Positions 49,449-63,100 of a stretch of DNA of 64,000 nucleotides are shown here, piece after piece. The stretch spans positions 54,253,871-54,317,870 of the forward strand of contig NC_031774.1 in assembly GCF_001522545.3 (NCBI RefSeq), given 5' to 3'. The stretch's first letter is position 1. Each line of letters begins with the position of its first letter. The position numbers and the translations under genes were made by a program. The stretch is from Parus major. Taxonomy: Eukaryota > Chordata > Aves > Passeriformes > Paridae. The notes under the pieces are model-generated. The model saw only the letters and a list, made by a program, of their open reading frames with translations, did no database searches and was not told where the DNA came from.

Positions 49449-50379
49449 GTAAGTGCCCCACAGTTTAGTTCAAGGAGTTGTGAAAAACACGTGGTTGAAG
49501 GACAGCACAGACAGTGATTCTGGGAGTGCTGTGGCAGCGTGGGATGTGTGCTGGAGACATGGAGCAGCAGGATTTCATTATCAGAGACTTAAGTCAGGAA
49601 GCAATATAAGGGTTGGACTGAGTGAGTTGAAATGATTTAGCAAGTAACCTGCAGGTAGTTGAGCTGATTTGTTGTTGAGGGGTAGCTGGAAAGTCAGAAT
49701 TTGGGTCTTTAAAAGATTGGGTCTGGAAGGGATTGGATCTCCATAAAAATCAGGTTCTGAAAAACAAAATCGTAGGCATTTTATATGGAACTCTCAAAAC
49801 TGTTGGCACTGACATTTCCTAACTTATGAAAGTGCCTGACTTTGAAACCTTGACAATTTTTTTTTTTAGTTTTCTACATACTTTTCCATTCTTTAGTTAT
49901 AGTTCAGAAAAATAATAATAACCACAAAAATCAACCCTTCCTCCTCTTTCCTATTTCTGATCTATCTTGATGGAATTATTATTTTGCATTGTGTTCTTGG
50001 AGGCTGCAGAAGAGGTTTCCACAGTATTTCAATTGGAGATGTGGGCATTAGTATGCTCACAGTAAAACTGAGCCCAGGGATATCCAATCCTAATCTCTGT
50101 TGATCTTCCAGAACAGCCTATTTTCATTTTACTTTTGCAGTTCTCCCTCTCTTAATGCCTTTTCCTTGCCTGCAGCCACTTCATTAGAAAGCCTGGGGAG
50201 CAGGAGAGACGGATGTGTTTAATGTTGTTGACAGGTGTCAAGACCAAAGGAAAGGCACTGTTTGTTTGGCTCCCTGCTCATGTGTGAGGAGTTTGCACCT
50301 CAGCTGAACACGATGGACAAGGCATGGGGTGTTAGGGTATGAAGTTGGCTTGTGCTGTGCAGGGGATATCATCATCTGG

Positions 50380-50481
50380 TGGGGATCTACTCACCACATT
50401 GCCTTTCTGCTGAGACTAGATTTGAGATTCTGGGGATCTACTCACCACATTGCCTTTCTGCTGAGACTAGATTTGAGATTC
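50380..50481 (+). repeat. Exact 51-bp tandem duplication
   Basis: Two identical 51-base units, 50380-50430 and 50431-50481, beginning TGGGGATCTACTCACCACAT and ending TTGAGATTC. No mismatch is visible, so the event is recent or an assembly artefact. The unit length is a multiple of three, so the overlapping open frame at 50352-50678 repeats a 17-residue block, but I do not believe that frame is a gene. Confidence 0.97.
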
Positions 50482-52056
50482 TCATAACAAAGCAACCTGT
50501 AGGAAGAAACTGCCCTCCTCCATCAAGATCAGGAATTATATATTGTTTTAACCAAAGTGCTCTCCAACAAATACTACAGGTTTCTGCTCATATTCTAAAG
50601 ATATGCAGTCTATGTATGCTAATATATCTGCATGAGAAATTGTCAGGACTTAGAGCCAGTCTTTGGCAGAGACCATAGGACAGGCTCACAAACAGGTGGT
50701 TTTCATCACTGGATGCATAATGCTGTGAGTATGTTTTAGCCCCTTGCCTGATGCCCTGATGCTGTAGAGGAGGCAGTTCTCTCTGGACAGAACTCAAGAT
50801 GCATTTGCTGGAGAGGGTAACAAAGTGCTTCCTTCACCGAGGCATCCTCCCTGGTACCTCTGTAAATACCTCTAGGCAAGCAGGTAAAGCAGCAGCACAT
50901 AATCTGTCATTGCTAAGGACAGCATTGCTGCTCTGTGTACACAAGAAAGGAAAATATGTTTAGAATGAATGTGGATGTTCTGTTCTTCATTCATGTGTGA
51001 CTGAATTCTAATCTCTTTTAGTGTGCTGTAAATCCAAAATAACACACTGAAGTCAGTGCAGTTCCTGGGGATTTGTGCTACTGTAAATGAGAACAGAATA
51101 AAGAATTTTTTTCCTCTTCTGTCTTGTAATGGTGAGAAGAAAAGCTGGATTGTCAGCCTGGCTATGCTTCTTTGCTTTGCTGACTTTGTCATAAAATGGA
51201 CATCATTTAAACATTATTTTTTTTTTAATATTTAGAATATAGCAGAAGGAGAGCCTTGATGGTTTTTTATTTTACAGAAATATAAACATTAAAGTCATTT
51301 TTCTTTTACACGTGACTTAGAAAGCATAATTTACTTTAAAGGACCCTATTATATACCCTGTCCTATATTTGTTTATCTAATTGAATAGAAGAGCATTTAC
51401 TGCAGTTTCAAAGTTAAGCCAATAAACATTTGTCTTTGTATTGCAGCAGTGATGTTTGACAATTGGGTTGGGCAACACCCATTTTAACTTGGGTTTATTT
51501 TATAGTATTGACAAAGCAAAACTCCAAGTACATTTTCACCCCCTTGCTTGCAGTGTTGCCACAAGTTGGATACTTGGCAAAAGATTCTGAAAGCCTTTCT
51601 TACAAACTGCCTGTGTTATTTACATCATCCTTGTTCCCTTCACCATATAAGTCATCTCACAATTTTACATTTTATTTCACATATCTCTGAATATCCTTGA
51701 TCCTTGGTATGTGAAAGAAGATGTAGAGATATGAGCAAAGGGATTTTAAATGGACCTACCTTTATATTTCCAGTTAAAATCAAGAGGAAAGCAGCAAACC
51801 CCAAACTGAATCTTTTTCTCTTATGTGCCATGCTCACACTGAAACGTCTGCCCATCCACTCTACCTGCTTCAAATCCAGGAGCACCATGGTTACAGGGGT
51901 GTTTAATGCTTATTTTCACTGTCATTTAGAAGATGCTGTTGGCATCCATAGAAATAAAAATACTTAAAGATTGCTGTATTATTTTATTTTTGCTCTTTAT
52001 ATGACATTCTGGATTGTGCTGCCTGTATCAAATAGCTCCTAGAACATCCCTCCTAA

Positions 52057-52245
52057 TCAGTTCCTTTTGGGAGCAGGATCGGCGGGCTCATTCTGAAGCT
52101 GTGCCAGTGCCAGCAGTGCATGGGGACTACAGATGAGAGCTTTGTTACAGAAGCATGAGATCAATTCACCATTCCAGGCCGTGTAGTAAATGCATTCCTG
52201 ACTGGATGTTACATCGTTTTTATGTTCCTGGGACAGCACTGTACT
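52057..52245 (-). other. Possible terminal exon or small open frame on the minus strand
   Basis: On the minus strand an acceptor GGCTCTTTCAG at 52246 leads into an open frame containing ECIYYTAWNGELISCFCNKA that ends with a stop at 52057. An AATAAA lies about 70 bases further (51988-51983). Alternatively an ATG at 52275 or 52269 could start a 70-72 residue frame. I recognise no family. Confidence 0.15.
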
Positions 52246-55200
52246 GTGTCTCCTCACTGAAAGAGCCATGTTCATTAGATACAGGAAGTCCTGCTAATCA
52301 TCCATAACGCAACATTAACAGCTGCTGGTAGATCTTTGTATGCCCACTGATCAGGGGAGACCTCGCAGGAGATTTGGTGCTTCTTTGCTGGGATTGTTCT
52401 CCTCAGCATGCTTCAGAATCTGAAGTTCTGTAAAAGAAAAAAAAATAAAAATAAAAAAGGGCAGTTAATCCTTAAGGTTGTGAGGAAAACTTTTAAAACA
52501 TGCACCAGATGGAAATCAATGTGGTGGTGTCTGCAGGCAGACATAGGCTGAGAAGCAATCTGAAGGCTGACACTATTTGGATTAAAGGCAAAAGAGCTGC
52601 AAAGCAGTCACACAATTTAGATATCATCAATACAGTACAGGGGCTCTGCAGTTCTGCAGTGAGCCCTGTCTTGTTTCACATGGTTGATAGCTTTGTTTTT
52701 GCCAGTGGCTCAAGATAAACCCAATTTTCTCTCCTGTTGATTTGTGGTCCCTTTCTTTTGTATAGACAACTTCCATTACTTCCGTTAGCACTGTACACAG
52801 ATAGCTGACTCAGGAATGGAGCTGACCGGAAAAAAAAATAAATTCCAATCTATGAACAATAAATTTATATTTCTCCACTTGTTTTCTGCCCATTTTCTCA
52901 CAACACAAAAAAAAAAATTAAAAAAAAAAAGAGAAAATAGCATAACTGATGAATGGTGAGATGTTAGGTTTGAACTGTTTTGATCTAAATGCTGGAGTTG
53001 ATTAGCCTAGTGGCTGCTTTGTGTGTAATGAAGTCTTTAGGAATCTGTCCTGGGTGCCAGCAGTTATTCCTTAGCCCTAGCTTGGGATCTCTGACACCTC
53101 TCTGTGGGTGAGATATAGCAGGATTTCTACAGATTATTCTCCAGAACAATCCATTGTTCATGAAGGAGTCCTGCATATCTGGCTCCCATTCAGTTAATGG
53201 GACAAACTCTCTGTTGACAGTGTTGCTGGTTTTGGTAGAGAAAATACTAATCCAACATCCTCCTGGTAAGACTAAAATAAATTATAAATCCCAAGGTGGT
53301 TTACAGTGTCTGGGAGGAAAAGTGCATAGCAAATCACGTCTTGTGCCCTGGAATCCAAGTGGTTCCCCGTTATCAGCCGTGAACAGGGGATGTGGTTTCA
53401 GGGAGCTGGATATTCCATGTGACACAGAGGTGATACGGGCCAAAAGCACATGAAAGCACCTTCATTCCTGGTCCTTCCAACACAGGAAAATGCCTATAAA
53501 CCATAACAACCTACTCAGGAGTGAGAGCTCTGCCAAATGAATAGCACAGAGCTGGTAGCAGCTGCTGGCTAAAACAGGAAGGCAGCTGGTGTCTATGGAT
53601 AGTGCCCATGGGGGAAACTGCCCTAAGAGATGGCAAAGGTAAAGCAGAGCAATAATCAAAGAAATGCCCATCATCCTCTGGGTGGAGGTGTTTGTATGCA
53701 GCACCTTGCTACACACCTAAGTGCTGGGCAACTTGAGGTTGTTGATACTCTGCAAGACCATACATGGTACCATTTGCTTTAATAGTAGCAATTAGTGGAC
53801 CAGTAGAATAAACAATGATTTTATGAAAATGAGGACTGATCCATTCATGGATAGATCTGGGACAAAGATTGAATCCCATGCTTGTCCTCAGTCAGTGTGC
53901 CCCTTGAGGTGTTAATTGTTCAGCCAGATATCACTGCAATATCCATACAACAGATCATTTATTTTTGTACATCTACTGCATTACACAATACCCTGGGGCT
54001 CCAAAGCAGCTCTTTGCTGTCAGTAATGCCTGCTGTATGCTCTAGTTCAGACAGGCAGAAGAGCAGGTCCCAGAATCTGTTCACAAAATTAAAAAAACAA
54101 AGAAACCAGTATAATGGTGTACCTCAGTTTTGCCCAATTCACCCTTGCAGGGAAATGCTCTATGCCATTGTAATAGCAAGGATTTACAGTAAGAAGCTGC
54201 ATTATGGCAAGTTTAAATGAAAATTAAGAAGTGTGTTTCCAACAGTGGGCATCACTCACTAGGTGAGCACAAATGCCAAGAGAAACCACCCCATGACTGA
54301 TAATTAGTATGGTGTTTTTTGGTAATTTATAGACAAGTTGACAGATAACACCAAGTTTCATCTGCTACAGACTGTGAGCAAAGCACATAGGGATTTGTTT
54401 GGTGAGAAGTGCATGGCAGAAAATGCATTGGTTCCAGTCCTCCACCACCTCCTGTCTCTTCTTACCTGGTGTCCCTCCTGTCTTCCCAGCAGCAAGCCTC
54501 AAGGGGACAAACTGCAGGGCTGGCACCTTTTGTGCCTGCAGCTCTGTGACAACAGGGCTGCCCCCTTGGTATTCAAGGTGATGTAAATGAAAGTGGACTT
54601 AGGTTTCTTGTTTCTGCATCTTCACCCTTCTTTTTGTCCTTCCCTCCCTTGAATTTGGGAGCTCAGTGCTGCTGGGAGAAAAGGGTGAGAGATCTGGCTT
54701 TGAAGGAGATGAATCCTAGAACAGAACAGGAGTTTACAGGCTCCAGTTACTTCTACCTGGTCACAGAGAATAAGTTTCTGCTGGTACTGGATGGTATGTC
54801 CAGACAGGACAAGATGCTTGAAGCCCTCAATTGTTATCTGCTGTCAGCCAACAGCATAAAAAATGTAGCACTCAAGTTCTAAATCCTGAGAATTGGCCAT
54901 GAGGATGCACAATAAATAAGCATTTAAATTTCCTTGCACTAGGAATCTTTAATGATTTTGTGTTTTTCTTCACAAATGTGGAGGCTTGAAATGAATTATT
55001 TAGGTGAAAGATGGCTCTTTCTTATGATTATGATTTCTTGTCTTTGTCTATTTAGACACCCGGTACTGTAGGTTAAAGAAACACATCAGGTTTGCTTTGA
55101 TATCCTTAAACCTGGAAACAATGGATTCATACCAGAGACTGAGACTGTTGTGAAACTGAAGATGAAGTCTTGGCTTTAGCTGCAGAAATAATTTTAACAG

Positions 55201-57045
55201 GCATCCACATGTGTCTAATAAAATCAGATTTCCACCTTTCCAACTGGAGCTTTAGTCACAGCAGCATATTTTGCAGTTCCCACTCAAGCCCAGCAGTGTG
55301 TGATAGTAAGGGCACTGTTGCTGGAGCAGGGAAAGTGGAATCAAACAGCTCACACTTCTGAGCCAGCAAACTGAGCAGGAAAGTGTTAAATCGTCTCCAG
55401 CAATGCTGTATGGGAGCCTGCCAGTCATCTTTGCCTTTATTTGCAGCTCAAGCAAAGAAGTAGATCCTCCAAATTAGGTCATCTGTTTGCTTCATTCTGA
55501 AAGATTTTTATTAAAATTAAAAGTGTTGTCTGTTTCTTCTCCCAGAGGGAAAACAAACATTGGCATCTAAAGTGGTGGAAGACAAACACTTGGTGCTGGG
55601 CAACTTGATTAAAGTATATTCCTTGTAATGAGCGGTGCCTCCCTTATCCTGCCATTGTGTTCAGACAAGAAAAAAAAAAAAGGAGGGCCTGCCCTTTCCC
55701 ATTGTACAGTCACATTTTCCAAGTGCAGTGAAAAAGAGTTTTATAAAAAGCTCTAAAAAATAACAAAAAAAAAAGAAAGAAAGATGAACTCATTTTTTTA
55801 GTAAACCACTGAAGCAACTCTTCAACGAAGGCAACCTTGTGCACTTTGTATGTAGGAAAACTGTTGAAATTGGTGCTCTATCTAACCTACCAGAAAAGGA
55901 GAGTAACAGTGATAAAATGGTCTGGGATAAATGTTATCTGAGCTTTGCTTAAAAGTTTGCTACTAGAATCAAAGCTGATTTTTACTTGGGAAAGGTAATA
56001 AAGGAAAAAGTGATTTGCAGCAGAAGACTGTGTTTGTACTGTTATATTTTTATCACTGCCATCACCAATACCAACATCTGCATTTATCTACCAGTGTACA
56101 TTAACCAGCAGTCCACTAATACTTTAACAGACATTATTAGCTGTAATAGCCCAGTTCAGTCAGATGTAGTGAGAGAATCACAGAGTCTCTCCATCATGTT
56201 TGCCCTTATCCAGAGTTGCTCATGGGCATTCACCTGTGTGCAAACTGGGCAGAAAAAATGAAAACTGTGCATTGTATGCTTACATTTTGGAAACATTATA
56301 AAGAAGCTGTAGTCAGTAGAAAGATATACCTATCCTCAAAAATAAAAACCCCAACAAAGAAAATTTGAGACTTAGGCTGAGCCATGTCCTCAGCTATGTT
56401 TTGTGGCACTTCTATTTGTTTTAAAGATTCAGCATGGATTTTCCTTGGTGTTTTTGTGTGCTGAGTTTTACTGTACTGGTTCCACCACCAGCAGACTCAG
56501 TAAACAAGGATGTGCCCAGGGAAAAACAGACATGGTTAAAAAGATCTGTGTTGCCAGCCAAAATCTGGTGAGGTTAGTTTGGGCTTCTAGCAGCCAAAAT
56601 AAAACTGTTGTGCAGGGCCAAGAATTTTGAGATAGAGAGGGCTGGAGGAATTCTAAATATGCTACAGAAGTGGAAGCAACAGGACTTGGCAAAATCCTTG
56701 GTCAAGATAGAGAAACAACACGTCTCACTAGCCAAACAAACTAGGGTGGTGTTGAGAGAGTGAGATGGCAAAACCCTTGGGCAGAGAGAGGATATCCAGG
56801 AAGGAGTGTTTGAAACTTGGGCCTGGATGGAGATTAAAAGTTAGCTCTAATGAAACACCCATTTGCTCAGATACTTGGTTCACTGTAAATATAAATTCTT
56901 GACCTAAAATTCTTCTTTGGTATGATCAAGGGATCTGAGCTGACCAAATAGTTCTGAGATCCAACAAAAACACAGTACTCTTGAAGTATTCTTAAATAAA
57001 AATAATATATGTAGCTCCATCCATACTTAAAAATATGTGTGTTAA

Positions 57046-57129
57046 ATGGACATGGTTTTATAATAATAATTATATGGACATGGTTTTATAATAATAATTA
57101 TATAGACATGGTTTTATAATAATAGTTGA
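57046..57129 (+). repeat. 28-bp tandem repeat, three copies
   Basis: Units start at 57046, 57074 and 57102 with the pattern ATGGACATGGTTTTATAATA followed by ATAATTAT. The third copy has ATAGACATGG and a diverged end. It is a small minisatellite in AT-rich DNA. Confidence 0.95.
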
Positions 57130-60100
57130 AATAATAGAGAGAAATATTTCATACTAGAATAGTATTAAACAATTACAGTAAAAATTCTAATTTCCTTGTG
57201 CTTAACTTTACTTCTGTATCGACACATTTGCCTTTAGGTTTTCTTCTTTTCCTTCCTAATTTTAGGGGTAATTACATTCCCTGTAGCTGCTTCACTAATA
57301 GAAATTTACCTATGGAGCCTGCATCAGAGAAGCTTAACACATAAATGCTTGTACCTGTTTGGCAAGAGAATTAGCAAAGGATGCTAATTGACACTGAACA
57401 CCTTGAGGGGGGAATATTTTTATAGTTACCAATTACACACTAATGTGTATTGATTGAGAGGCAGGCAGTGAGCACATCAATTCCTCAGCACAAAGGAAAA
57501 ATGCACTCAGCCAGCATGGCATTTTTGCTGTGTGATTTTCTTTGTTTTTAGCACCAAGTCCAATATAAAAGGCAGGTACTTTCAGTTAATTAAAATTACA
57601 CATTTTATCCAGGAACACATCAATAGATAGGCGTGTAAAAGGTAGAGATGTTATCTCACTCAAAGGGAACATGGGTTTGGTTCACTCTTACTCTTTGAAT
57701 TTGTGTTTGTGGCTTATTACCATTGTAATCAACAAAATATAAATCTCCTTGCAAGCGCCTGCTTTAGCCTGACAGCTCCAAGGGAGCATTTTACAGCAGG
57801 ACCCTTCCCTCCAGACCCCTGCACTGCTCAGGGTCTTTTTTAATTCTTGTGTTGGAACTGTCAGAGCTCACAGATGTAGTGTTGGGGTTAGTCAGCAAAA
57901 ACCAGCCCCGTGTTGCTCTGCTGGTGTCTGGCATCCAGAGCCTGGGCTGCAGGAGCAGAAGGGATGCACGTGCCCTGCAGGGCCTGGAGCCCGCCGAGGG
58001 CGGAGACACAGCTCGTGCCAAAATATGCAAAGAATTGAAATGAAGATTCTCCTAACCCCATACAACATGCATTTTCAAAAAAAAAAAATTTGCCTAGATC
58101 TCTCATCAAAGTAAAATATAATTAGGGATATTATTGCATGCCTTCTTAATTGGAACAGCTTGTGACAGAGAAGTATTTGTGAGGATAACGAAGCGCAGAC
58201 GTTGTGTGTGCGCGGCTCTGATGGAAACGCTGCCCAGCACATCCGTGTCCATGCAGAGGAGATGAATTGTGAAGGTCAGTGGGACTGCCCACATGCCCAG
58301 AGGGCTTCATGTGCAGAAAGGTTGGCTCAGAGCTTATGCTGTAAGCACAGTAAGACACTGTTAAGATTCCTCTGAGCTAAGCAGGAGTGTGTCACTCCCT
58401 GTGAGTAGTAGAGAGTATTTTAACAAGTCATGTGTGACTGTGACACCTTATTTCCGGAAGTATGAAGGAATTACCAACCTCGTGCCCTGTCTTGAAGTTA
58501 CTGTCCCAAATACAAAACCAATGGTGTCAACAAAAGGGCAAACAATTGTGCAGTCAGTTCAGAAAACTATTCCTATGAAACCCAGCCATGACAGTGAGAC
58601 AGCAGCAAATGGATGGGAATAATTCCCATAGACAGAGTAGTGGGGAGAGACCATAGATGGGATTTGGGCAGAGTTAGGGAGGGGTTGACACTGGGGAGTG
58701 AAAGATGCCTTCATTCTTCTCGTGTGGTTGTCTCTGCACTGCCATGGCCAGTGGGATAATACCCCAAGGGACGGCTCTCCCAGACACTCTGGCCACGGGC
58801 CAGGTATTAATTTCTCTGGGTTCCTGTGTGGAAGCAGGAAAAGTGAAGAAAAGTGTTAGAAATGAAAATGCGAATATTAACAATGTTTGCAATGGGGTGT
58901 CTTCTTAGGCAGTGTGCTGCTTGCACACCTCCAGAGTAAATGTAGAAACAAGATTGTTATTTTCACATGATTAATAAGGTAATTTTTTTTGTTCAATACA
59001 TTTATTGGTGGAAGGGAAGTGTTAGCTGGAAAGATTTATTTTAATGTGGTGCATTGAGAAGAGCTGTTGCCTGATATTCAATAGTTAAGTTGAAGTATCG
59101 GACACTGGAGTAATAAAAACCTACTTGCTTTGATCTTGTAGTTAAAAAATGATTAAAGTATAGAATTGCATGTGCTGACATTAGACCTCCACCCACAGAG
59201 AGATTTAAAACTGTCGGGGGAAAAAGGAAAGTTGAAAGACAGCTTAAATATAATAATTCAGAAATTGAGCTGCTTTGTTATTTCAAAGATGGTCAGAGTA
59301 AAGGGGATTTTTCATACCCTATTTGTTATACTAGATCTAAGAACCTTATCCCAGGACATTTCCTCTTGCCTACGACCAAAAAGATGAAAATTGCTAAGAA
59401 GAGGTAGCATAGGAAAGACCTATATTTCTATATTTTCAGCTGAACTGAACTCAATGAATTTACAGCCTTGGGGATTCCCTTTTCCTCTCCTGGTACCTCC
59501 ACCCTGTGCAGAGTGACCTCTGCCCTCCCTTCTCCTGCATGCTGCAAATAGAAAAGATTGCAGAATTCAGAAATACAGTTTGCAGGGATGAAAAGCCTTC
59601 TTCTTTTAATTGTATGCATACTGTCATCTCCCAGGCACATGAAATTACCTTGTGGAATTGCAATTATGAACTTATTACTGGTTTAGCTAATTGTTAAAGA
59701 ATACAGATTTTGGTTTCTGGCCTCTGACATCTAAACTGCTCCAGCAAAGGCACACCCTTACACCCACACACAATCCTGATTTAAGTCAGTAGGAAGCCTC
59801 TGGTTTTGCATAAGCATTTTGTAGCCAGTATAGAGACTTACAAAAATGTATTGGCTGATGCTTTCATGATTACATCTCCCCAGCCAGGTTTCTTAATTCT
59901 TTTGTAGCAATAGCTTTGCTTATGCAAAGCCAATATTTGATCTTGCAGTGTCCTTGATTATACAGATACTTTTGATTCTCTGGCAAATTACAGACCCTTA
60001 GCATTTGGTCAAACATTCTTCAGTAAAAGGACTTCTGTGATAAAAAACCCTGTAGTATTCATTGCAAATGACCCTGGAGATCAGACAGAACATTAGATCA

Positions 60101-63100
60101 GTGAGTTGAGTTTCACTAAAACTGCTTCATTCGTATTAACATGATGATCCTGATCAGAAATTGGAGTGTGGCTGAGGTTAATGTTGCTGTTCTCTGAGAA
60201 GAACGACCCAGAAAATCACACCATGTCATTTCTGAGATATGAGATATGCTAGGACAAGAAGATTCCAAGACAGCTTTCTGGAATCAGCTTCATTTACACA
60301 GGATGCAATATTTTTGCTTTTGAATTGCGTGCCGTGTTGGCAATGCCCTGCTGTTCTTCTACTGTATTCTTTACCAGATGTTCATTGCTGAAGGACACAC
60401 TTCAGAAAACATGTTGGTTTTTGGGATCAGTAAGATTCTTGCATCTCACTGGTTTGATATGCATTGCCCTTCTCAATATCAAAATTTAAATACTGTGTAT
60501 CTGGCTGCTGGGGTGGACAAGAAGTTAATTTTGTTCTTCCAAGCAACAAGAATCCAATTGCCACTTGAAGAGGTCCAGGACTCCTGCAGGACAAATTTCT
60601 GAGGCACAAGAATTGTCTTTTCAGAAAGCCATTCTCATCATGCCTGTGTGGACAAGGCAACCTTCCAACCAGGTAGAGATTCCTGTGTTGTTTGCTGAAA
60701 GGATCATTCCTTTCCTGATCATCCACAAAGCACAGTGAAATCCACAACAAAATATCTCTTCAGGTGGGAAAAATAGTGTTAAGCTCTCAGATTCTTCTGT
60801 CTGAAGGTTTGTTTCCTGGTTAATTTTGAATTTTCATTGCTCTGTGAGATGGAAGGACAACAACATGGCATGATGAGGCAGGGTTTGCCTCTTGGAAGTG
60901 CAGGTGTGTTCTCCAGAATCTCAGTCCCTTGGGGGCATTGGGGAACTGGTTTAGTATCTTGCTTTTCCTTAGGTTAGTCTTAACAACAATTGGAAGCAGA
61001 ATTTTAAGATCATGATGTAATAGGCGATGTAGTAGCAGTACATTAAATAGATTAGGTATAAATGGGAAAAATAAGAAAGTTCCACAGAAAATCATAGCAA
61101 AGTGGATCTCCACATTGGGCCAACTTCATCTGCACTGACTCTGGCTATAAGGAAATGTCCACTGGGAAATGGGCTCTCTTAGGCAGAGCTGTCCAAGAGA
61201 AGCACCCAGTGAGACTTGCAGAGAACAGGACATCATGTACCTTTGGGCTCCTCTGAAAATGGAAAGAATGAGGTGTTTACAGATAATTCCAGACAACAAA
61301 GGTTTGTCTTGGGGTTTTACTACAGCATGGTGGAAATAGACATATTTTAAACAGTCCCATCCTCTCTGCAAAATGCAAATAAATAACGCTTTCATGTTAA
61401 AATAGCAAAGAACATCTTGAAGCTTATATCTGTGGAAATAAACCTTCCAAACTAATAGTAAACGACTATTTATAATTGCTGTTGGGATGCCTGACATCAG
61501 ATGGTTGTACTACTAACATGAGAACGGTATCTGACAGGTTGGGAAAAACACATGGCAGAAGATGGGAATATTGATTTCTAGGCAAAATTTGGAGGGAGGG
61601 GGAGGGAAACAACAGCCAAGAATGTGCTTTACTTTTTAAGAAAGTGACATTCCTACCACCAAAACAAAAACCTGAGAAAGAAAGCACATTCCAAAATGAT
61701 ATCATCACATTCCTTCTATACAGACAAACATGCGGCACTGTAGCTGCTGTTTCCTGCATTTGTGATTTCCCTCAAAGAGCGTTTCAGTAAGAGAAATTTT
61801 CAAATAGGAAAAGAAATTCAGTTTCAATGTCCTTAAGAGCCTCTTAGCAAAGTTAGACTGTCTCTCTGAGGCCAAGACTGGCTTAAACAACAAATCTGGG
61901 TTGGCTGATACATCAAATTGTGAGTTTGTGATGGAGGTAGAAAGTAGGTTTTCCTGTCTTCAGCAACTCTTTTTAGAGAATATCTACATATTCTGGTGGA
62001 TGCTTTAGGCTGAATAGTAGACCCAACATGAGATTTTAATTTGTCCTGTACTGAAACAGAACCTGCAAATTTCTTGATTTCCAGGTTTGCAAGTGGGTTG
62101 GAATCCTGTGAGGCTTGCGAGGATTTGTGTTAAATTGACTCACTGAGTGTAGCAAACCACAGTAATACCTGACCAGGGATGTGGTGATTCTCCATCATCA
62201 GGAGACTGGAGCAAGCCATATTTTTTTTTAAACCACCAGCAACCACAAATTGAGACCACAGGGTTGAGCAGGAGCTTCTGCAATAATTTCTTCACCTTGG
62301 GTTACTCCAAAGGTCAGCCTGAATGATCATGAGATCATGAGTTGTGAGTGCATGGGCTGCCACAGCCCGAGATCAGCGTGGGGCTTTGCCTGTGCTGTCC
62401 CATTCGAGGTGGGGAGAAAGGGACAAGGAGATTCAGGCTCCCATAGTTTACAGGCTGGCAAATGTCTTAGAGCAGCAAAGCAGGCAGTCTCACTGCAGCT
62501 GCACGACAGGAGACTTGCTGCTGATCTGCTCTCTTCTGAGCTCCATTCTGGTTTAACTCAGTGGCTTCCCACAAAGTAAACCCAAATGTAACTGAAGGGA
62601 GAACAAATTCATGATCAATTAAAAAAATAAAAGTCTGAGATTCCTGTGCTTTTTGGAGCACAGACTGCAAAACCATGACTCTGTGTATTTTATTGTTCAC
62701 TGTGTAATTCTGAATTCTGCTATTATGAATAACGCAGAATATTATTCAGAAACCCTGAATTTCATCATCAACTATGAATTCCTGAGGGATTTCTGTAACT
62801 GTTTACCCATACTCCTACCTTCTATCATTAGCATCCTAAAATCAGCATTCACACACGGACACTGTCCTCTTGTGTGATTTATGACAACCTAATCCTTCCC
62901 TTTCCATTTCTGCTATCTTTGCCATACAACATCTCTCTCACTGATTTCAAATGCAAGTGTTGAGGGGCAGAGTCTGCCTCTAAGTATGAAGAGGTCTTGT
63001 TCTCATTTGGGGTTGCAGTACAAACCTGCATTATTATAAATATTATTATAAGAAATAATTTTTATTTTTGAAAGGACAAACATTTGCCCAATCCTTGACT

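Noticed and set aside
57849..58088. 64-codon plus-strand frame followed by a run of 12 As, like a retrocopy
   Set aside because: Too short, no parent recognised, and the A run is within the range seen across this AT-rich region.
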